A stretch of DNA of 64,000 nt from Chrysomallon squamiferum (GCA_012295275.1 CM022670.1:28454881-28518880), one strand, 5' to 3'; numbered from the stretch's first letter, positions 23,874-38,210 are shown. Program-made: numbers and translations. The notes: generated by a model from the sequence alone, not told the origin.

Positions 23874-26474
23874 TTTTCATAAATTCATTTAAAAAAATAA
23901 AAACTAATGTGGAACCCTCTGTAATATTATGAATTTTTCAAATGACACCACTATAAGAAACAAACCCCATAAATAATCTGCCACATCATAACACTCTATT
24001 AATAAGAGATTTATATGAAATGTGAGCCTGGGTCCAGAGGCAGTTTAAAACTTGAATAATGACCAAATTTCGCAGCAAGCATTTTGACAATTCTTTCCAG
24101 GCAGCTAGTGAAAGCCAACTTAGGTAATAGTGATATGATTACATGCAATTTGTGATTTATACGAAACTAATGCCAACTATTGCCATACAGCTCTGTATAA
24201 ATACTGCTGAAGCATTCCTTCTTATTAATTCTTTTTTTTTTTATTTTTTTTTTTTTCAGAACGTCTTTATAATTTTTTTTTAATTTTTAATATTTGTCAA
24301 AATGATTTTCACCAAATTAACAATAATTATTCTTGTTTGGCTCTGCCTAATGCAAAACAAATATTTGTTCTTGTCTTTGTGTTTTTATTTTGTTGTGGTT
24401 TTGTGGGTATTTTTTTGGTTTTGAAACCATTTTAATAATACTCATTAAAATTATTTTTTATTGACACTTACAGTAACTGTAGCTTGATAAAGCAGGTTTT
24501 ATTCTTTTATATATTATTTTTTTCATATTGATATTTTCTGAATAAAATAAAACACTAAATGAAATAATAAAATGAGAAAAAAAATTAAAATGGTATAAAT
24601 AAAATGTAATAAAAGTTAAACAAATTAAAATAAATGCAATCAATATTATAAGGTGAAAAACTTTTTTGGGGGGATAGCAAATTTTCTATTGTTTTATTTC
24701 TAATTTTTATTTTTTTATTTTTTAGACAAAAGTTATTTATTTTATTTTATATTATTTTTATTTAATCTTTTACCTTGTTTGTTTTTCCTTTTTTTTTCCC
24801 TTATATTTTCCTAATTGATATTTATTATCATTATCTTAAAGCTAACATGTTGTTTGGGCAGGTTAATGATGGTTCAAGATCTGTGAAGTAGACATCTTGA
24901 GCGGATGTTTGGTATCTGATAAAACCTACAAACATCAAGTACTGCAGATAGCAACCTAGACTGAAGTTTGAAGTGTGACAGCAAGGAGAATACAGTACTC
25001 AAAGAAGGAGGGGGGGGAATCCACATGGAATTACCAAGGTCGAGAGATTAATGCAGTTTAAAGTTTTAATGCAAGTTTTATGGGATATTTTTCTTTTTTA
25101 TGTATTTTTAATCTCATGATAACCCTACATGTCGTCTTCTTTAATAATCAATCAAATTGCCGACATTTGAAATGTGTCATCTTCCACATCACAAGTCACT
25201 TTTTATGAGTATTGAATTAGGCTAAACATTCTTATTTCTTTTGCCCTAAGCTTCATTTTAAAACATATCTCAATCTGCAGCTTCTGTGTTGGCAGAGACA
25301 GGCCTAATTGAATACTGGTAATTAAGGATGATTCTAATCAAACTTGAGTGACTTCTTAAATATCATATTCTCAAAGTTCTTCTTAGCATCAAAAATTCAT
25401 AAATGTTTTTTTTTTTTTTTTCAATTTTTGCTCAGACATTAGAACAAACATTTAGTCTTATTGGTCAAATTTTGGATTTTTTATTAACAACAAATAATTA
25501 TTATTGCATAATATATTGATAAATTAATATTGTAACTTAATACCAGTTCAGATGTATAGGGTCACACATGCTTCAATTGACTAACATTAGACCTTGGATA
25601 AAAAAAATATAAAATTTAAAATATAAAACTCAGAACCTATCTGTATTAACCACTTCAACAGAAATACTTTTTTACTGATCAACTAATTCATGTATGTGGT
25701 ATAAAACTGATAAACAATCTTAAAAATGTACATTTGTTCCAAATTTTGAAAAAAATAATTATAATCTATCTGTTTGGATCAATTTTTGTTTCATATGCAA
25801 GTCAAATTTTAATAAACTATTCTGACTTAAAAACAAAAAGACAGAAGATATGTTATTAACAGACAGAACCGTAGTAGTTTTCACTTACCCAAACAAGTTC
25901 AGGATCAGATGTTATTCTTAGAAATGTATTTTAATCTGTACCATTAAAACACATCTTACTGATTATGTAGGTTTTTTTAAAAAGGTAGATGGAATATATA
26001 GTAAATTTTTAATATCTATATATGTATAAGAATAGAATAATGAATTTGGATTAACATTTTTAGCTCAGCAGAGCCAAAAGAGCTATAGCTTCCTTTCTAC
26101 CATGTTCAGATTTGCCCATGCAGTGACAAAAACTTTTATTTAGATGTCAATATATCATGCACATGTAATTTCAACAATCACTAATTATGGTCAGAAATAG
26201 CGATTATGGCTATAATTATGTTTGCCTAAGTTTTATATCAGCAATGTTAAACAAATTTTTAAAAACAAATTCAAACTGAAAAAAATGCATGGAAAGAACT
26301 TGCTGAAATTTTAAATGTGTTTTGAAAATGCTCAAGAAGTATATTAAAATCAGTAAAATATTTATATAAAAAATGCTTACTTTCTTTACAGTAAAGAAAA
26401 CATTAAAAAATAAATTAAAAAATATAATAAATTTTAAATATTTAATTTTAAAAAACTAAAAAAGAACTCTTTAC

Positions 26475-28586
26475 CTTTTGAAGAGTTGGAGTTGTGTCAG
26501 GTGTTGTCTCCCTTGTTTCAACATGGTGGCTTTTAGGAGAGGACTGGATGCTGGTTGTTACAGAACTGATAGAATCCGAATCTTCTACCTTCAGATCCAG
26601 TCTGTTTGGTGGCTGTACAAGAGGAACAACAATTGGTGCAGGTAGGGCATGAGCTGTTGAGTCAACAACTGGATTCGTTGGAAACATGGAACACTGGTGT
26701 GGGGAATAATTTGAGTAATATCGCTTATGCATTGCATCCAGCAGTGATCTCGAAATATATGGAAACCCTCGACACAGTTCCCCTGGCAACTCAGCCATGC
26801 TGTGGCCACTGACTGTTGCATATCTCTTGTGGCTGAAGTAGGGTGTGCTTTCTGAACTGACCATACCCAGCCCCATCCGTGGAGCAGGTCTGAGTAAAGT
26901 GGTTCCACTAGATCCATGCCATGTTCGTGACATTTCTGGACTAATAATAATACTCTGTTTTTGTGATGACTGAGTATTGTCATTGTGTCCGTCATTAATA
27001 CTGTTCCTTTCCTTGAGAATACTATTTGTGGTTTTTTGGTTCCCTGAAGATTTAACCTGGCATGTATGCAAACAGTTTTGATTACCATGAAGTGTGTCAT
27101 CACTGGTTTCAATATTTTGGTTTTCATCAACTTTGAAACCACATCTGACATGCTGGAGAGCACCATTTGTTTGTGCAAAACAATCTTTACGAGGGGTCTG
27201 TCTGATGCTGGTTTTCCTTCGAACAAGAACAGGAGTTGAAGAATTCACCACAACTTGCATCTCAGGAGAGTCATCTGTTAGAAACATTCGCTCTTGTTCT
27301 GAAAGTTCTGCTTCCACACAAGAACTACTCAGATCTTGTAAACATCCATCAGAAGTTTTCCTCAACCTCCTCTTCACCTTGCACTCTTCACCCTCCCCCT
27401 CAGTCTTCTGTAATGACTTTGATCTCGAATATCTCACACCCTTGTGGTTCCCTGACGCATGTAACTTGAGCTGGCAATGAGTCTGAGTGGCTCGCGAAAC
27501 TTTCCCATTTTTGTTGATAACCAACAACTTCTGCTTGGTCTGAACACTTTTTGTCACTGTCGTTGTTTCTCTGAAATCATTATCTGAAAAACTAGTCTGA
27601 CATGCAACACTCTTTCTTGTTGAAACCCCAGTGAGAACATCCTGGTCACTGTGGACCGAATCTCCATCAGATGATGCAGAACACTCATCAGAATCATCTT
27701 CCTCACACGATAGATCATCTTTTAACACTGCTGTTACCTCCCTAGACTGACCTGAATCTGTTTCATTTGATTTCATCTCACACATATCAGTGCTTGTTGG
27801 TTTGACATTTTCCTGCTTAATGCTTACTTCTGACTCACTTAACAACAGTGGAATATCAGGTTTCTTTGAAAATAAACAAACTGCCAAAGATCTTCCTGAA
27901 GGAGGACAAATCTCTTCTTCTAAAGGATCTGGAATCTCTACATCTAAAGGAGGTGAAGCCTTTTCTCCTGGAGGAGTTATGTTTTCTCCTGACAGATTAT
28001 AAATCTTTTCTCCTAAAGATGTTGATGTTCTTTCTTCTGAAGGAGTTGAAGCCTCTTCTCCTCTAGCAGGAAAATTCTTTTCTTCTTCTCCCAAAACATT
28101 ATTTGTTTCTTTTTCCAGATCTGGATCATCATGACACTTCTCAGAGTGGTTCCGTTGCAGCATCAGTTTTGTTAGGTTACTGTCAAACTCCAGATACACA
28201 GGACTGTTAGAAGCTGCATTCACCTCTTGTTTGTCATCCTCCCTCAAAGCTGCTGATACTGACAAATCACATTTTTCTTGCTGACATTTTAAGGAAAGTG
28301 TTTTGCTGCCATGAACTAAATCTGGTTGAATACTTGTCTCCTGTACGTTAATTGATTTATCTTGATCACAGTATTTCGGAATACTCCTGCTCTCCTGGTC
28401 ATATTTTTTAGCAATGGTATTGTCTATTCCTTCCCTCATTAGCTCCTGATCATCCTGTGATGATGTGCACTTCTTGCTCATCCAGCAGAGTTTTAGTGTG
28501 TCCTGGACAATCTGCTTAGCTTGGTCAACAGATGGCAGCACTTTTCCATCACCATGATCAGTATCATCTAGTGAAAAACTTAATTC
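26475..28586 (-). CDS. Exon 3: 704-residue low-complexity scaffold-like exon
   Basis: This is the only long open frame in the window. The acceptor TTTATTTTTTCAG opens it at 28586 (ELSFSLDDTDHGDGK...) and the donor CAAAAG/GTAAAG closes it at 26475, both phase 0; without splicing it would stop eight codons later. It forms residues 157-860 of the composite. Visible parts: a helical segment (VDQAKQIVQDTLKLCW, about 175-191); an 8-residue repeat of GEK/E-x-x-x-P type (about 332-388); a Ser/Asp/Glu acidic tract (about 448-472); QT motifs ACQT, SVQT, ATQT and AQT (about 484-629); a basic patch KVKRRLRK (about 559) that could be a nuclear signal; an RRKTS site fitting PKA/basophilic kinases (about 612); and an aromatic-rich, less disordered stretch (FSHKRYATVSGH to RGFPYISRSLLDAMHKRYY, about 740-780). 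No enzyme motif is seen. It may be a cytoskeletal or signalling adaptor, by inference only. A single sub-ORF in another frame (26591-27226) looks like a shadow. Confidence 0.88.
27891..28061 (-). repeat. Coding minisatellite, 24-bp unit (8 residues)
   Basis: Within exon 3 about seven degenerate copies of a 24-bp unit (one is 21 bp) encode GEEASTPS, EERTSTSL, GEKIYNLS, GENITPP, GEKASPPL, DVEIPDPL and EEEICPPS. Unit length is always a multiple of three, so the frame is kept. Pro/Glu/Ser/Thr content is high, resembling a PEST-like spacer. Confidence 0.75.
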
Positions 28587-30727
28587 CTGAAAAAATAAAG
28601 TAAATTTGCATTGGTATATGTGGGCTATTATTTTTATATGTTTTTAAAAGTAAAAAAAAAAATAATGTTACAGTGTTTTAATTAGTAAAAAGTAATGATT
28701 AACAAATAATAAGTTATTATATAATTTTTTCCAAATGATGAATAAATGAAAGAACAAGAATAATAAAAAAGATATTTAAAAAAAATAGTCTACTTTCAAC
28801 AAGTAATAAATTACTCATCATAATATGGTTACACTAATCAGTATGAACTCCACAAAAATATGGCAGCAATTTATTTTGATTTACCATTTTATAAAGTCAA
28901 AATATCACTGAATATCTAAATCATTAAAAGCCAAGATAAAGAAAACAACTCTTGGTCATACTACCATTGTTAACTTGATTACCCATTCTAGAAACGGTGC
29001 ATAACATGACTTCCTGTTAACACATGGAAACCAGTGCTAAACTACATCTGTACTGAGGTCATTGTTTCTTGCCTTTCTGAATAAATGTGACTCATAAGTG
29101 AAAGCAGACAGAAGAAATCAAAATGAAAGGAAGTCATTTAGAAATGCTGGGACTGGTAAACTGTTATGAACTGTTAAATGGTAAATGAATGAACATGAGG
29201 TCTGAAGTGAGCCACTGGAAAATGATTGTGTTATATTTCTGTTATGTAAAGAAAGAGAAAGAAAAGCTTTGTTTAACTTTACCTGCACATTTTGAATCAA
29301 CTGTTAAAATTAATAATGTTAAGTATGTTATTGATAATGAAAGAGGAAAGCAAATCCTACAATAAAAATAGGCCACCAATATTCAATTAGCAGCAATAAC
29401 TTTTTGTTATGTGCCTTCCCATAAACAGTAAAGCTTGTGCCACATCCTTTGATAAACTGATGCTCTCTGGATTTTGTTATAATGTACTGACAATGAAACA
29501 TAACCTAATACAGTGGTATAAGTTGATGAAAATAATATTTAATGGATTCTAACATAAAAGAAAACAGTTTTATAAACCAGTGATTATTATTATACTTATA
29601 GACATTCCAATACAAAAACTAATTGGATAATATATATATGACTAGAAATAACAAATATTTAACAACACCACAGCAAAAACAAAAACAAAACAAAAAACAT
29701 AAAATAAATTTAATTAATTAAATAAATAAATTTTAAAAAGTAATTTAAAATAATAATAAAAAGTAATAAATAAATAAATAGATAACTAGTTTTAAAATAT
29801 TAACATACAATGTATGCATAGGTATATGTATGGTTGTAAAATGTATGTATATGAATATATGTATATATGTATATGTATTAGCTGACTAATTATGATGTGT
29901 AAATTTTATGTAAAAAATATATGTTTGTATGTATGCCTGTGTATACAAACATGCACACAAAACCTGTAATTGTATAATTTATGCATGTAAAACAATGTCT
30001 GTGTAGAACAGTTTGTACAGGAGCGTGTGGAGGACGGTGGTAGTTCAGGAACATGTAAGTGTGTGTGTCTTGTGTCTTCTAGTCACCAACAAAACATGTC
30101 ATTTATTAGCTTCCTTCCTCAATAAAACACTCACACTGCAGTCTGTTGTTTTACAGTGGTGTACAAAAACAGTCACTCTTTTCAACTACATTTACAGGCC
30201 TTTATATAGTGTGTGAGTTTACTTAGCAAGAACTCATATCAGTCAGTGTAGATAACAGGCCAAAAAGAGTTATCTCCCTTTAGTAAAGCCTGCTTGTAGT
30301 ACTTGAACAGTTTAAGGTAGATTTTAAAGGTACTGACTTCAAGAAATTTTGTTTTAGCTAGATGTATATGGCAGCGTGTGTGTATACATGTAAATTAATA
30401 CTATAATTTTTTTTTTTTTTACAGTTAGTAAGTAAATATAACCAGTAAATAAATAAAACTAAGTAAAATGGTCATTTGTCTAGCCAGTATTTTTATTTTC
30501 TATAAACTGACTTAAAACTGAGATTCTTAAAGCTTTTCAAGCTATAAGTAAATAAATATGAAAAAAATGGAATTAAAATTTATTGGTTTGTTATTTAATT
30601 TTGTACAGGTTTTAGTTACCTTTAATTTTGCATTAGCAATGACATTGTAGACATAACAGACATTCTGTCTTTCAAAATAAATTGGGACACATTCCTAAAA
30701 TCCTGTCAGATGGGCAAAACATCCGTT

Positions 30728-30850
30728 GTTTAATCACTTTGTTAACAGGACAAGAAAATCCACTCTTAAATCCAGTCACTAAGAAAACAATACAATGTTT
30801 AATCAAATCATTAACAGATAGGAAAAGTCACTCACACAAGTCCAGTTAAA
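30728..30850. repeat. Degenerate 68-bp tandem repeat, 2 copies
   Basis: TGTTTAATCAxxTxxTTAACAGG-like sequence followed by GAAAAxTCACTC and a TCCAGT tail occurs at 30728 and 30796. Confidence 0.6.
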
Positions 30851-32089
30851 TCAGTAAAAAATCCAATCTAGAATTATATGTGTAGAAAAATCCATTAAAA
30901 ACAAAATACAATCACTGGAAAAGGAATATGTAAAAACCAATACTTTTTAATGGAGGGGTTGAAACAAATCCACAAAACCCAGATTAATACCTTAAATTAT
31001 GATCTGCTACCTGAGATGGACTACAGGTAATGGATACAGGCGAACAGGTGTCAGTTTTCATAACAAAACAAACAAATTTTTTTTTATCAAGATAACAATG
31101 ACAAGATATAACATTTATCATAAATTCATATCTTTAAACTAGTTACACCCATAAATTTATTTAACACTTGTCAATCACTGCATTCTTAAAATAATAACAA
31201 CAATAAAGATAATGATTGCCAATACAGTGATGGCAATAATAATAATAACATGCAGTAATAATCACAAAGTTGATGATAATGATGACCATAATGATGATAT
31301 TAATAATGATAAAGTAATAACTGATGTTAGTTACAATTATCAGTCACAAAGATGGTGATGATGATGATGATGATAAATAATAATATAATAATTGAAGGAA
31401 GGAAAATTTATTTACCTGATGTGACCATTTGGGTGGGTTATTTTTACCAATTAGTAAGATGGAATTCTTTAAGATTGTTTTTCAACAATCTAGAAAACAA
31501 CAGCATGTGATATGCCAGTGTTTGGGAAATATCCAGAACTAGAAATAACAACTGCCCAATGTATTCAGTAATGAGGATGCTCATTTATTCAGATATGAAA
31601 TAACACTGAACAATAACAAATTACTTTAATTAATTAATTAACTAATTTTTTTTAACATGGTCTGATATGATGTGATTTCCACATTATAGGTAATTATCTA
31701 TTAATGACAATGTGTAACTATAATTTGACATCCTGAACTTGTAATCTCAGGATAACAATGTGATAAATCCTATTTACAGACATTCAAGTAGACAGACAGA
31801 CAGACAGGTAGGCAGGCAATAAGACAAAGTGACTAGTGTGATAGTCATTCATTACATGTCTTGTTAGTGCATGGTCATAACATAGAGATAAATGCTATCT
31901 AGTCCATTTCAATAAAACGTGACATAATTACAGCCCTCCACCAAGTATTAATATACTAAGATAATTATTCTTATTAGGTAACATGCCTATCACACCCATG
32001 ATGGTCTAATATTAAATTTTCTCAAGGGTTAATAACAATGTTAATATATCTAGTTGTTAAACCTAATCCAGAAAAAAACAGAAAAACCA

Positions 32090-32092
<3 letters not shown>

Positions 32093-32133
<41 letters not shown>

Positions 32134-32226
32134 AAAGATCTAAAAAAAAAAATGCCATTTTAAAATACATATAGGTGTAATATATGTAAAAGAAATATAT
32201 ATATATTAGTAGGCACATGTACATAA

Positions 32227-32253
<27 letters not shown>
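32093..32253. repeat. (CA)n microsatellite and 27-nt poly-T
   Basis: CA array 32093-32129; poly-T 32227-32253. Confidence 0.9.
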
Positions 32254-32259
<6 letters not shown>

Positions 32260-33659
32260 ATAATATTAATAACATAAGGAACTGGCAGATATCACTTTAT
32301 TGTAGAAATATTAATGTATCTTATAGGATGTTATCACAATACACTCTGCTTTCAGTAGACAGACCTGAAATCCTAACAATCCTAAATTCCTAAACAGATT
32401 GATCCCCAAGGATTCTGACTAAGGATGGATGACCTATAGAACCTAACAGATGCTGACAGCCAAGAAGATTTTTAATAATCTTATTACCTGCTTTAATATG
32501 CTGGGCCAGTCCTTGAACCACGTAGTAAATAATAAAAAGTAGGTTAAGTACCTGCTTTATTTTTTGTTTAGAATATAATCTGCATTTATTGTATTTATAT
32601 CCTTTTATTCTTTATCTTTGTGTGTCTGTGTAGGTTTTGTGTGCATGTTTGTATGTGTGTGTATATGTCTGTATGTGTACATGAATATGAGAGAGAGAGA
32701 GAGACATATAACCTTTTTTTCCCCAGTGTTAATCCTATTGTATTTTCTCTGTATTTATTTGAATTCCAAACATTTTTAAGACACATGCTTCTTATCAGTA
32801 TGAATGCACTAGAACTGGCAAAGACTATAATCTTTTAATAAATGCGCTTTATCTGAATAGGGATGGTTGTAGTAGGAGTAGTAAATCTTTAATGTAAAAA
32901 TATACTGATATTGATGATTAAAGGAAAAATTTATCGGAATCCTGGTGTTTTATTTCAAGTTAAATTAGTACAAGAAACACATAAAAATAACTCAAAAAGT
33001 TTATGAGTGTATTTATATACAGAATGTGTGTGTGTGCGTGTGTGTGTGCGTGTGTGCATATGTGTGTGTAAGTTAAGTGCTTGTATGTATATGTTTACAT
33101 ATATGAAGTCTACCCACATAAGAATGGCTTTGAATGCACTTGAATGTATGTTGATGTGTATTTTTAGGCTTAGTATTTTCTATCATTCAGAAAAAGAAAA
33201 ATGTATTTGACAAGTTAAATAGAGAACAGAACAGATACCTACCAACAAATCATAGACTCAGTTTGCTATGAATCATTTATAAAATATCTGGATCCTTTTC
33301 CAATCCTTTTTAAAATTAATACTAGATTTTAATGTGTTTACTTTTTTAACTTATCTTCCGACATAACTTTAAAACCAGTTGTTGGACATTAACAAGTAAG
33401 AATACTGCCAACAGGTTATTTTAGATATCATCAAGACTCCGCAACAGAAAGGTGTCACCAGGTATAAACACATAATACGAGGTAAAACCCTGTGTAATAC
33501 GCAGTGTATGTGTATACTTGTACTTACCTCACTTCATGCAGTCACTCTTTTTATTATATACACCATTACCTATTTTACAAGTGTATCCACATTTTATTGT
33601 GAAGTATGTTTACAAACATAAAATACACAGTGTATATAAAATATTTTATAGGCTTTTTT

Positions 33660-33925
33660 TTTATTCTTTTACAAATAAGGTAAGTAAATGCAGAACATGT
33701 TCTTGTCATTTCTTTAAAAAAAAGTAAGTCTGCATTAAATTCAACATTATATTTTTTTATCCTTTTTCAAATAACATAAAAATTTAAATTTCTCAAAATG
33801 AGTTAGCATGAATATATAACCTGTATCTCCGTTTCTTAGTAAACTAAATTTACATTAAATTACACAGTGTAGTTTTCTTGATTTCTTAATAAAGCAAGTT
33901 TACAAACTTGAAATCCCATCTTTGT
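33660..33925. repeat. Degenerate ~60-bp repeat
   Basis: Related segments with TTTCTTAATAAAGTAAGTxTxCATTAAATT-like sequence recur at about 33710, 33830 and 33885. Confidence 0.35.
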
Positions 33926-34734
33926 TTACCTGCAAAAACATACATACATAAAGTAGATCAGACCCAGAATCTATGTTCTAGTCTGGTAAAATGTACCACT
34001 CATTAGAAGTCCTGAAATCAGTAGTGGTTCTCTGAGGTTTTTAATGGATGATTTAGAAAAGAAAACAAACTTGAATGTAACTGATATGAGAATTTGTTAA
34101 AAAGTTCTATATCAAAATATGGACTCTTTTTTACAGTGTAGGCACTAGCTGATTTGCTCAGTCATGATATGAATTTTTTTTTTTTTTTAAATGATTTTAA
34201 CAATACTTCATCCTTAATTAACATTACTACATGATAAATACATATCACACAGCTGTCTGTTAACACATCATCACACGAAAAAATTCATAGATGTACAAAA
34301 TTTATATTAACCACATATATATTACGATCTGGTAGGTATACAAACATATCAACAAAGACACTGTCATGTTTTGTACAGTGACATTATTCATTTATCCTGA
34401 AGATATCATCTATTTGTTGAAAAATATACTAAATTGAAATCACACAAAATAATATCTTATACTGATATACAAATGTAATAAGCACCAAATTGAAATATAA
34501 AATATTACGCATCTGACAGTAAAATACTATTATAAGCAGCATTACAAAATAACCCATTTTTAATTATCTGTTTTTATTGTGTATTATGTAAAATTATTAT
34601 TCATGTGCCCATAAATATATTACAATTTGACCCCCCCCCCCACAAAACTTGTGCATAATTAATACCGTAAGAGATTCTATTCATCAGTAACAACAACAAA
34701 TAACTAATATATATATATTTATATAAATAATCAA

Positions 34735-34812
34735 ACAAACAAATAAATAAATAGACAAACAGACAAATAGACAAATAAATAAATAAATAAATAAATAAAC
34801 AATCAAACAAAA
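34735..34812. repeat. (AAAC/AAAT)n and poly-C nearby
   Basis: Mixed AAAC, AAAT and ACAG tetranucleotides. An 11-nt C run lies at 34631-34641. Confidence 0.8.
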
Positions 34813-37329
34813 ATACCTTGAAAGTAAAGTAAATTATTATCAATACCTGAAAGTTAAACTGTCTTTCATGAACCGTTTGGAGGCCATATTTATTTGACAA
34901 GTAACATAATGTCGTTATAAATCTTCATGTGGTATGTTTGCACAACAAAGTATTGATATCCTTTCCACTTAGTCAGCCTATAAAAACACATTATTCTGTG
35001 AACATATTTAGCAGAATGCACAGCAGGGATTAAAAAAACACAAAAGCCTCTGATCCACCAATTGAAGTTGACAGCATCAGGTGTAATAATTTTATTAATA
35101 TCATGTGTGGTATAAGTATGTTAGCTTATGCCAAGTCATGTCATAGAATGAAATGGAAGAAAAAATCATTTTAAAAATACTATTTTCCTTTTCCTTTTTT
35201 GCTTCTTTGTCCATCTATCTGTCTGTCTATTGAAATAAAACATGTTTTTTCTTTTTCTGCCTATGTCATCCATCCATCAATCTATCCATCTTTTAGGTGT
35301 TTATCTGTTTATCAATGGCATATGTGTGTGCATGAATCTATATTTATATAGAAACAAGGACATAGATTAAATAAAATGACAAAACATCAAAAATAAGGGA
35401 AAAAATTATAGATGGAAATTGATAAGCATGCATATCTAATAAGTTATTACTAATAGGTAAAATTTATTAAAAAATAAAAGATACATACATCACTAGGAAC
35501 TGCAATGTGTAACCTGCAAGTTCCATCCCCTGCTGTTCAAACCATGTCACAACGACCACGTAGTTCAAAGAATTGAACAAGGACATGGTCATACAATAAT
35601 AATTTTCCTTCACCAACTGGTACAGATATTAACTGGATTTCTTGTATTTCATTTATAGAGAACATTTCACACCAGAGGCTTGTACAACTTGTTCTGCTTA
35701 AAAAGAAAATGTTTGGCTGTGTATAAAATGTGTACTGGAGTGTGAGATACGAACGGTGTCCATGATGTTTGTTTAACCTGATTTGTGTTAGGGACCTGAT
35801 CTTGTTATTTGACCATGCAGGCCTCACTGACACCCAACAATGGTCAGGTAACACCCCCTCCCAGTGTCATGCTATCGGCTACAGATAATACATTCCGTGA
35901 CAATCACCTTCAGCTTCTCGTTAGTTGTTACCTGTAATTAGTTTATCTATTACAGGTGAAATATGTTTGTTACTGGTGGCAGTAAACAGAAGTATTGGTT
36001 AAAGGATTATTTTTTCTTTTTCTTAAAGCTGCTTTTTGGAGGCAGGTTTGATGTGATAGAAAAGTAAACTGAATATATTCACTCACACATTTCTCTTATG
36101 TGGGTTCAACAAAACACTCAAATATTTGCCACATTCCTTAAATATCCACCATTCCCCCAACCCACCCATTCATCCACCCTAACAACAATCCCCTCTCTCC
36201 ATTCCAAGGACAATTGTTGTGTCAAACCAGTATCAACTACTATATTTCAAACGAATGCACACCTTCACCTGGACAATAGAACATTTTATAAGCAAATATT
36301 GTTCTACAATTACAGAGAGACAGACGGGTGGTATGAATAACTGAAAACACAAAGGTAATGTGGACAACACAACACATTACATGACAGCAAAATGTCATCT
36401 CTTGATTCACTGATTTTTTATACAGTGAAAAATATTTTACAGATGACCATAACACATAAAAATATACTTAAATGTATGATTTTTCTGATAAATCTTGGAG
36501 GAATGGGTTTTTTTTGGGGGGGGGTTGGCTTTTCTTTCTCCTTCTTTATTTTTTTTTTTTGTTTTTTTAAGTTGTTGTATTCTAGAGTTTATATTTATAT
36601 TATTTTATTTATTATTTTTTATCTAAGGTCAGTGCAAATGACAGTATTAAGATAATGCTTTAATGATTACATTCAAGTACCTTCATACATACACATACAC
36701 AAGCAACATTCAGACACATATATTCAAAGTTCAAACACTCACACACACACCCTAAACAGTATTTATTTTATTCCTGCTACTTTACGATTCAAGTACTAAT
36801 TAAAACAGTGTAACCATTTAGATTACAATACCATATATTAAACATGCTCACACTATAAGCAGTAGGTCATAATTAAAAATTAATAATTTTTACTAGATGA
36901 TTAGTTAAGATACTTAATCTAGAATTATATTTACAAATCAGATAACAATGGATGGACAACTTGTAAGAAAACTAACTTTCGATAAATTCCTGTTTCAGAA
37001 AGGTGCCAACTCTGATGAATCAATCTTGTTTTCTTATCTATAGTGATGAAGTGATGGTCCACAGTGCTACCTTGTGTTTGCTGATTCTGCTTACAAAATA
37101 TTCTCATATTTGACAACCAATAATCATTAAAATAAACACCTGCACTGAGGTGTTACTAAACAAACAAATAGTTGTTCAGTCACACACCTCAAGTACTTTA
37201 ATCACTTTTGTTTTGTTTATTGTTTATTATGGCTATTATTCTGTAAATACCTTTTCATCATCACAAGCTTATTAATAACACACAAAATTCACATTATGGT
37301 TGTTTTCAATAACGTTAACAACACTGTTG

Positions 37330-37359
<30 letters not shown>
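37330..37359. repeat. 30-nt poly-A run
   Basis: A pure A tract on the plus strand. I see no flanking target-site duplication that would show a retroposed copy. Confidence 0.95.
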
Positions 37360-37362
<3 letters not shown>

Positions 37363-37754
37363 GCTTTGAACTTTCCAAGTGAAAAATAAAAGTCCACACA
37401 TTACTATTAAGATCTGGAAACTGATCAAAACTTAATCTTTCACAACAACTCTTTTCAGCTAAACCAGTGTGTATGGCAGTGAGGCATTTTGCTGGACAAA
37501 GATTCAGTCTAATCTTTGGCTCACAGGTGCTGAGTTAGGATCTAATCGGCTGACCTCGAGTGATCTGGCCGTTTTATTGCCAAGTGCTAATTCCAACACC
37601 AGGCTTGCTCAGAACAGCCAAAGAATTGAGATTATCTTAATGATAATAGCTGATATGTTTCTGATAAGAGATGATACATTTAAAGCAACCTCTGATACAT
37701 TAACGATAACTGATGCTGTATTTATGATAGCGGTTTATGTATTTATTATATTAG

Positions 37755-38210
37755 ATTGTTATTACTACCGCTATGGATACCACAACTCCTACTATTACAC
37801 TGTCCTTATAACTACTACTCTACCACTATTATTGTTAACCACTGCTGTTTGTTTATGTTACTGCTGCAGCTACTACAACTACTACTACTACTACTGTTAC
37901 TACCATTATCATAACTTTACCTCTTAACTATTATACTCATTCTTTCTGAAGCTACTAAAGCTATTACTGATGGTGGTAGTACATCTACTACTATTACTAC
38001 TACCACTACTACAACTTTTCCTCTTTTCTGTAACTGCTAGACATTATTTCTGAAGCTAATAAAGTTACTCTACTATTACTACCATACTACTACTACTACT
38101 ACTACTACAACTTTTCCTCTTTACTGTAACTACTAAACACATTCTTTCCGAAGCTACTGAAATTAGCACTGCTAGTACAACTACTACCACCACCATCTAC
38201 TTCCATTAAT
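37755..38210. repeat. ACT/TAC-rich array with ~110-bp higher unit
   Basis: Runs of TACTACTAC alternate with ACAACTTTTCCTCTTTxCTG and TAACTACTAxACA, then CATTCTTTCTGAAGCTACTA. That composite recurs about three times (ends near 37955, 38065 and 38165). The 152-codon plus frame here is a repeat translation. It lies 250 bp past exon 2. Confidence 0.75.

Larger units (their letters stand above)
20111..26474. other. Intron 3, right part
   Basis: AT-rich intron with poly-T/A runs, the 50-bp minisatellite, an (AAAT)n array (22830-22871) and a (TA)n array (23843-23870). No exon meets the phase-0 requirement. The GTAAGT donor near 25865 has an open short frame only in a wrong phase. Confidence 0.55.

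Noticed and set aside
25868-25930. Minus-strand frame ending ITSDPELVW at a GTAAGT donor
   Set aside because: Open only in a phase incompatible with exon 3's phase-0 end; the phase-0 reading has stops.
26591-27226. 211-codon minus-strand ORF overlapping exon 3
   Set aside because: Shifted frame of the supported exon; composition is arbitrary and no splice signals fit it.
27094-28066. Plus-strand ORFs opposite exon 3
   Set aside because: Antisense shadows of the minus-strand exon; the repeats they translate are explained by the coding minisatellite.
35537-35854. 105-codon minus ORF in a GC-richer part of intron 2
   Set aside because: No acceptor or donor in a usable phase and no recognisable motif. 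A nearby short ATG frame (MELAGYTLQ) ends only at weak donor-like sites.
37469-37927. 152-codon plus-strand ORF
   Set aside because: The second half is the ACT/TAC repeat; the first half has no start, splice or homology support.
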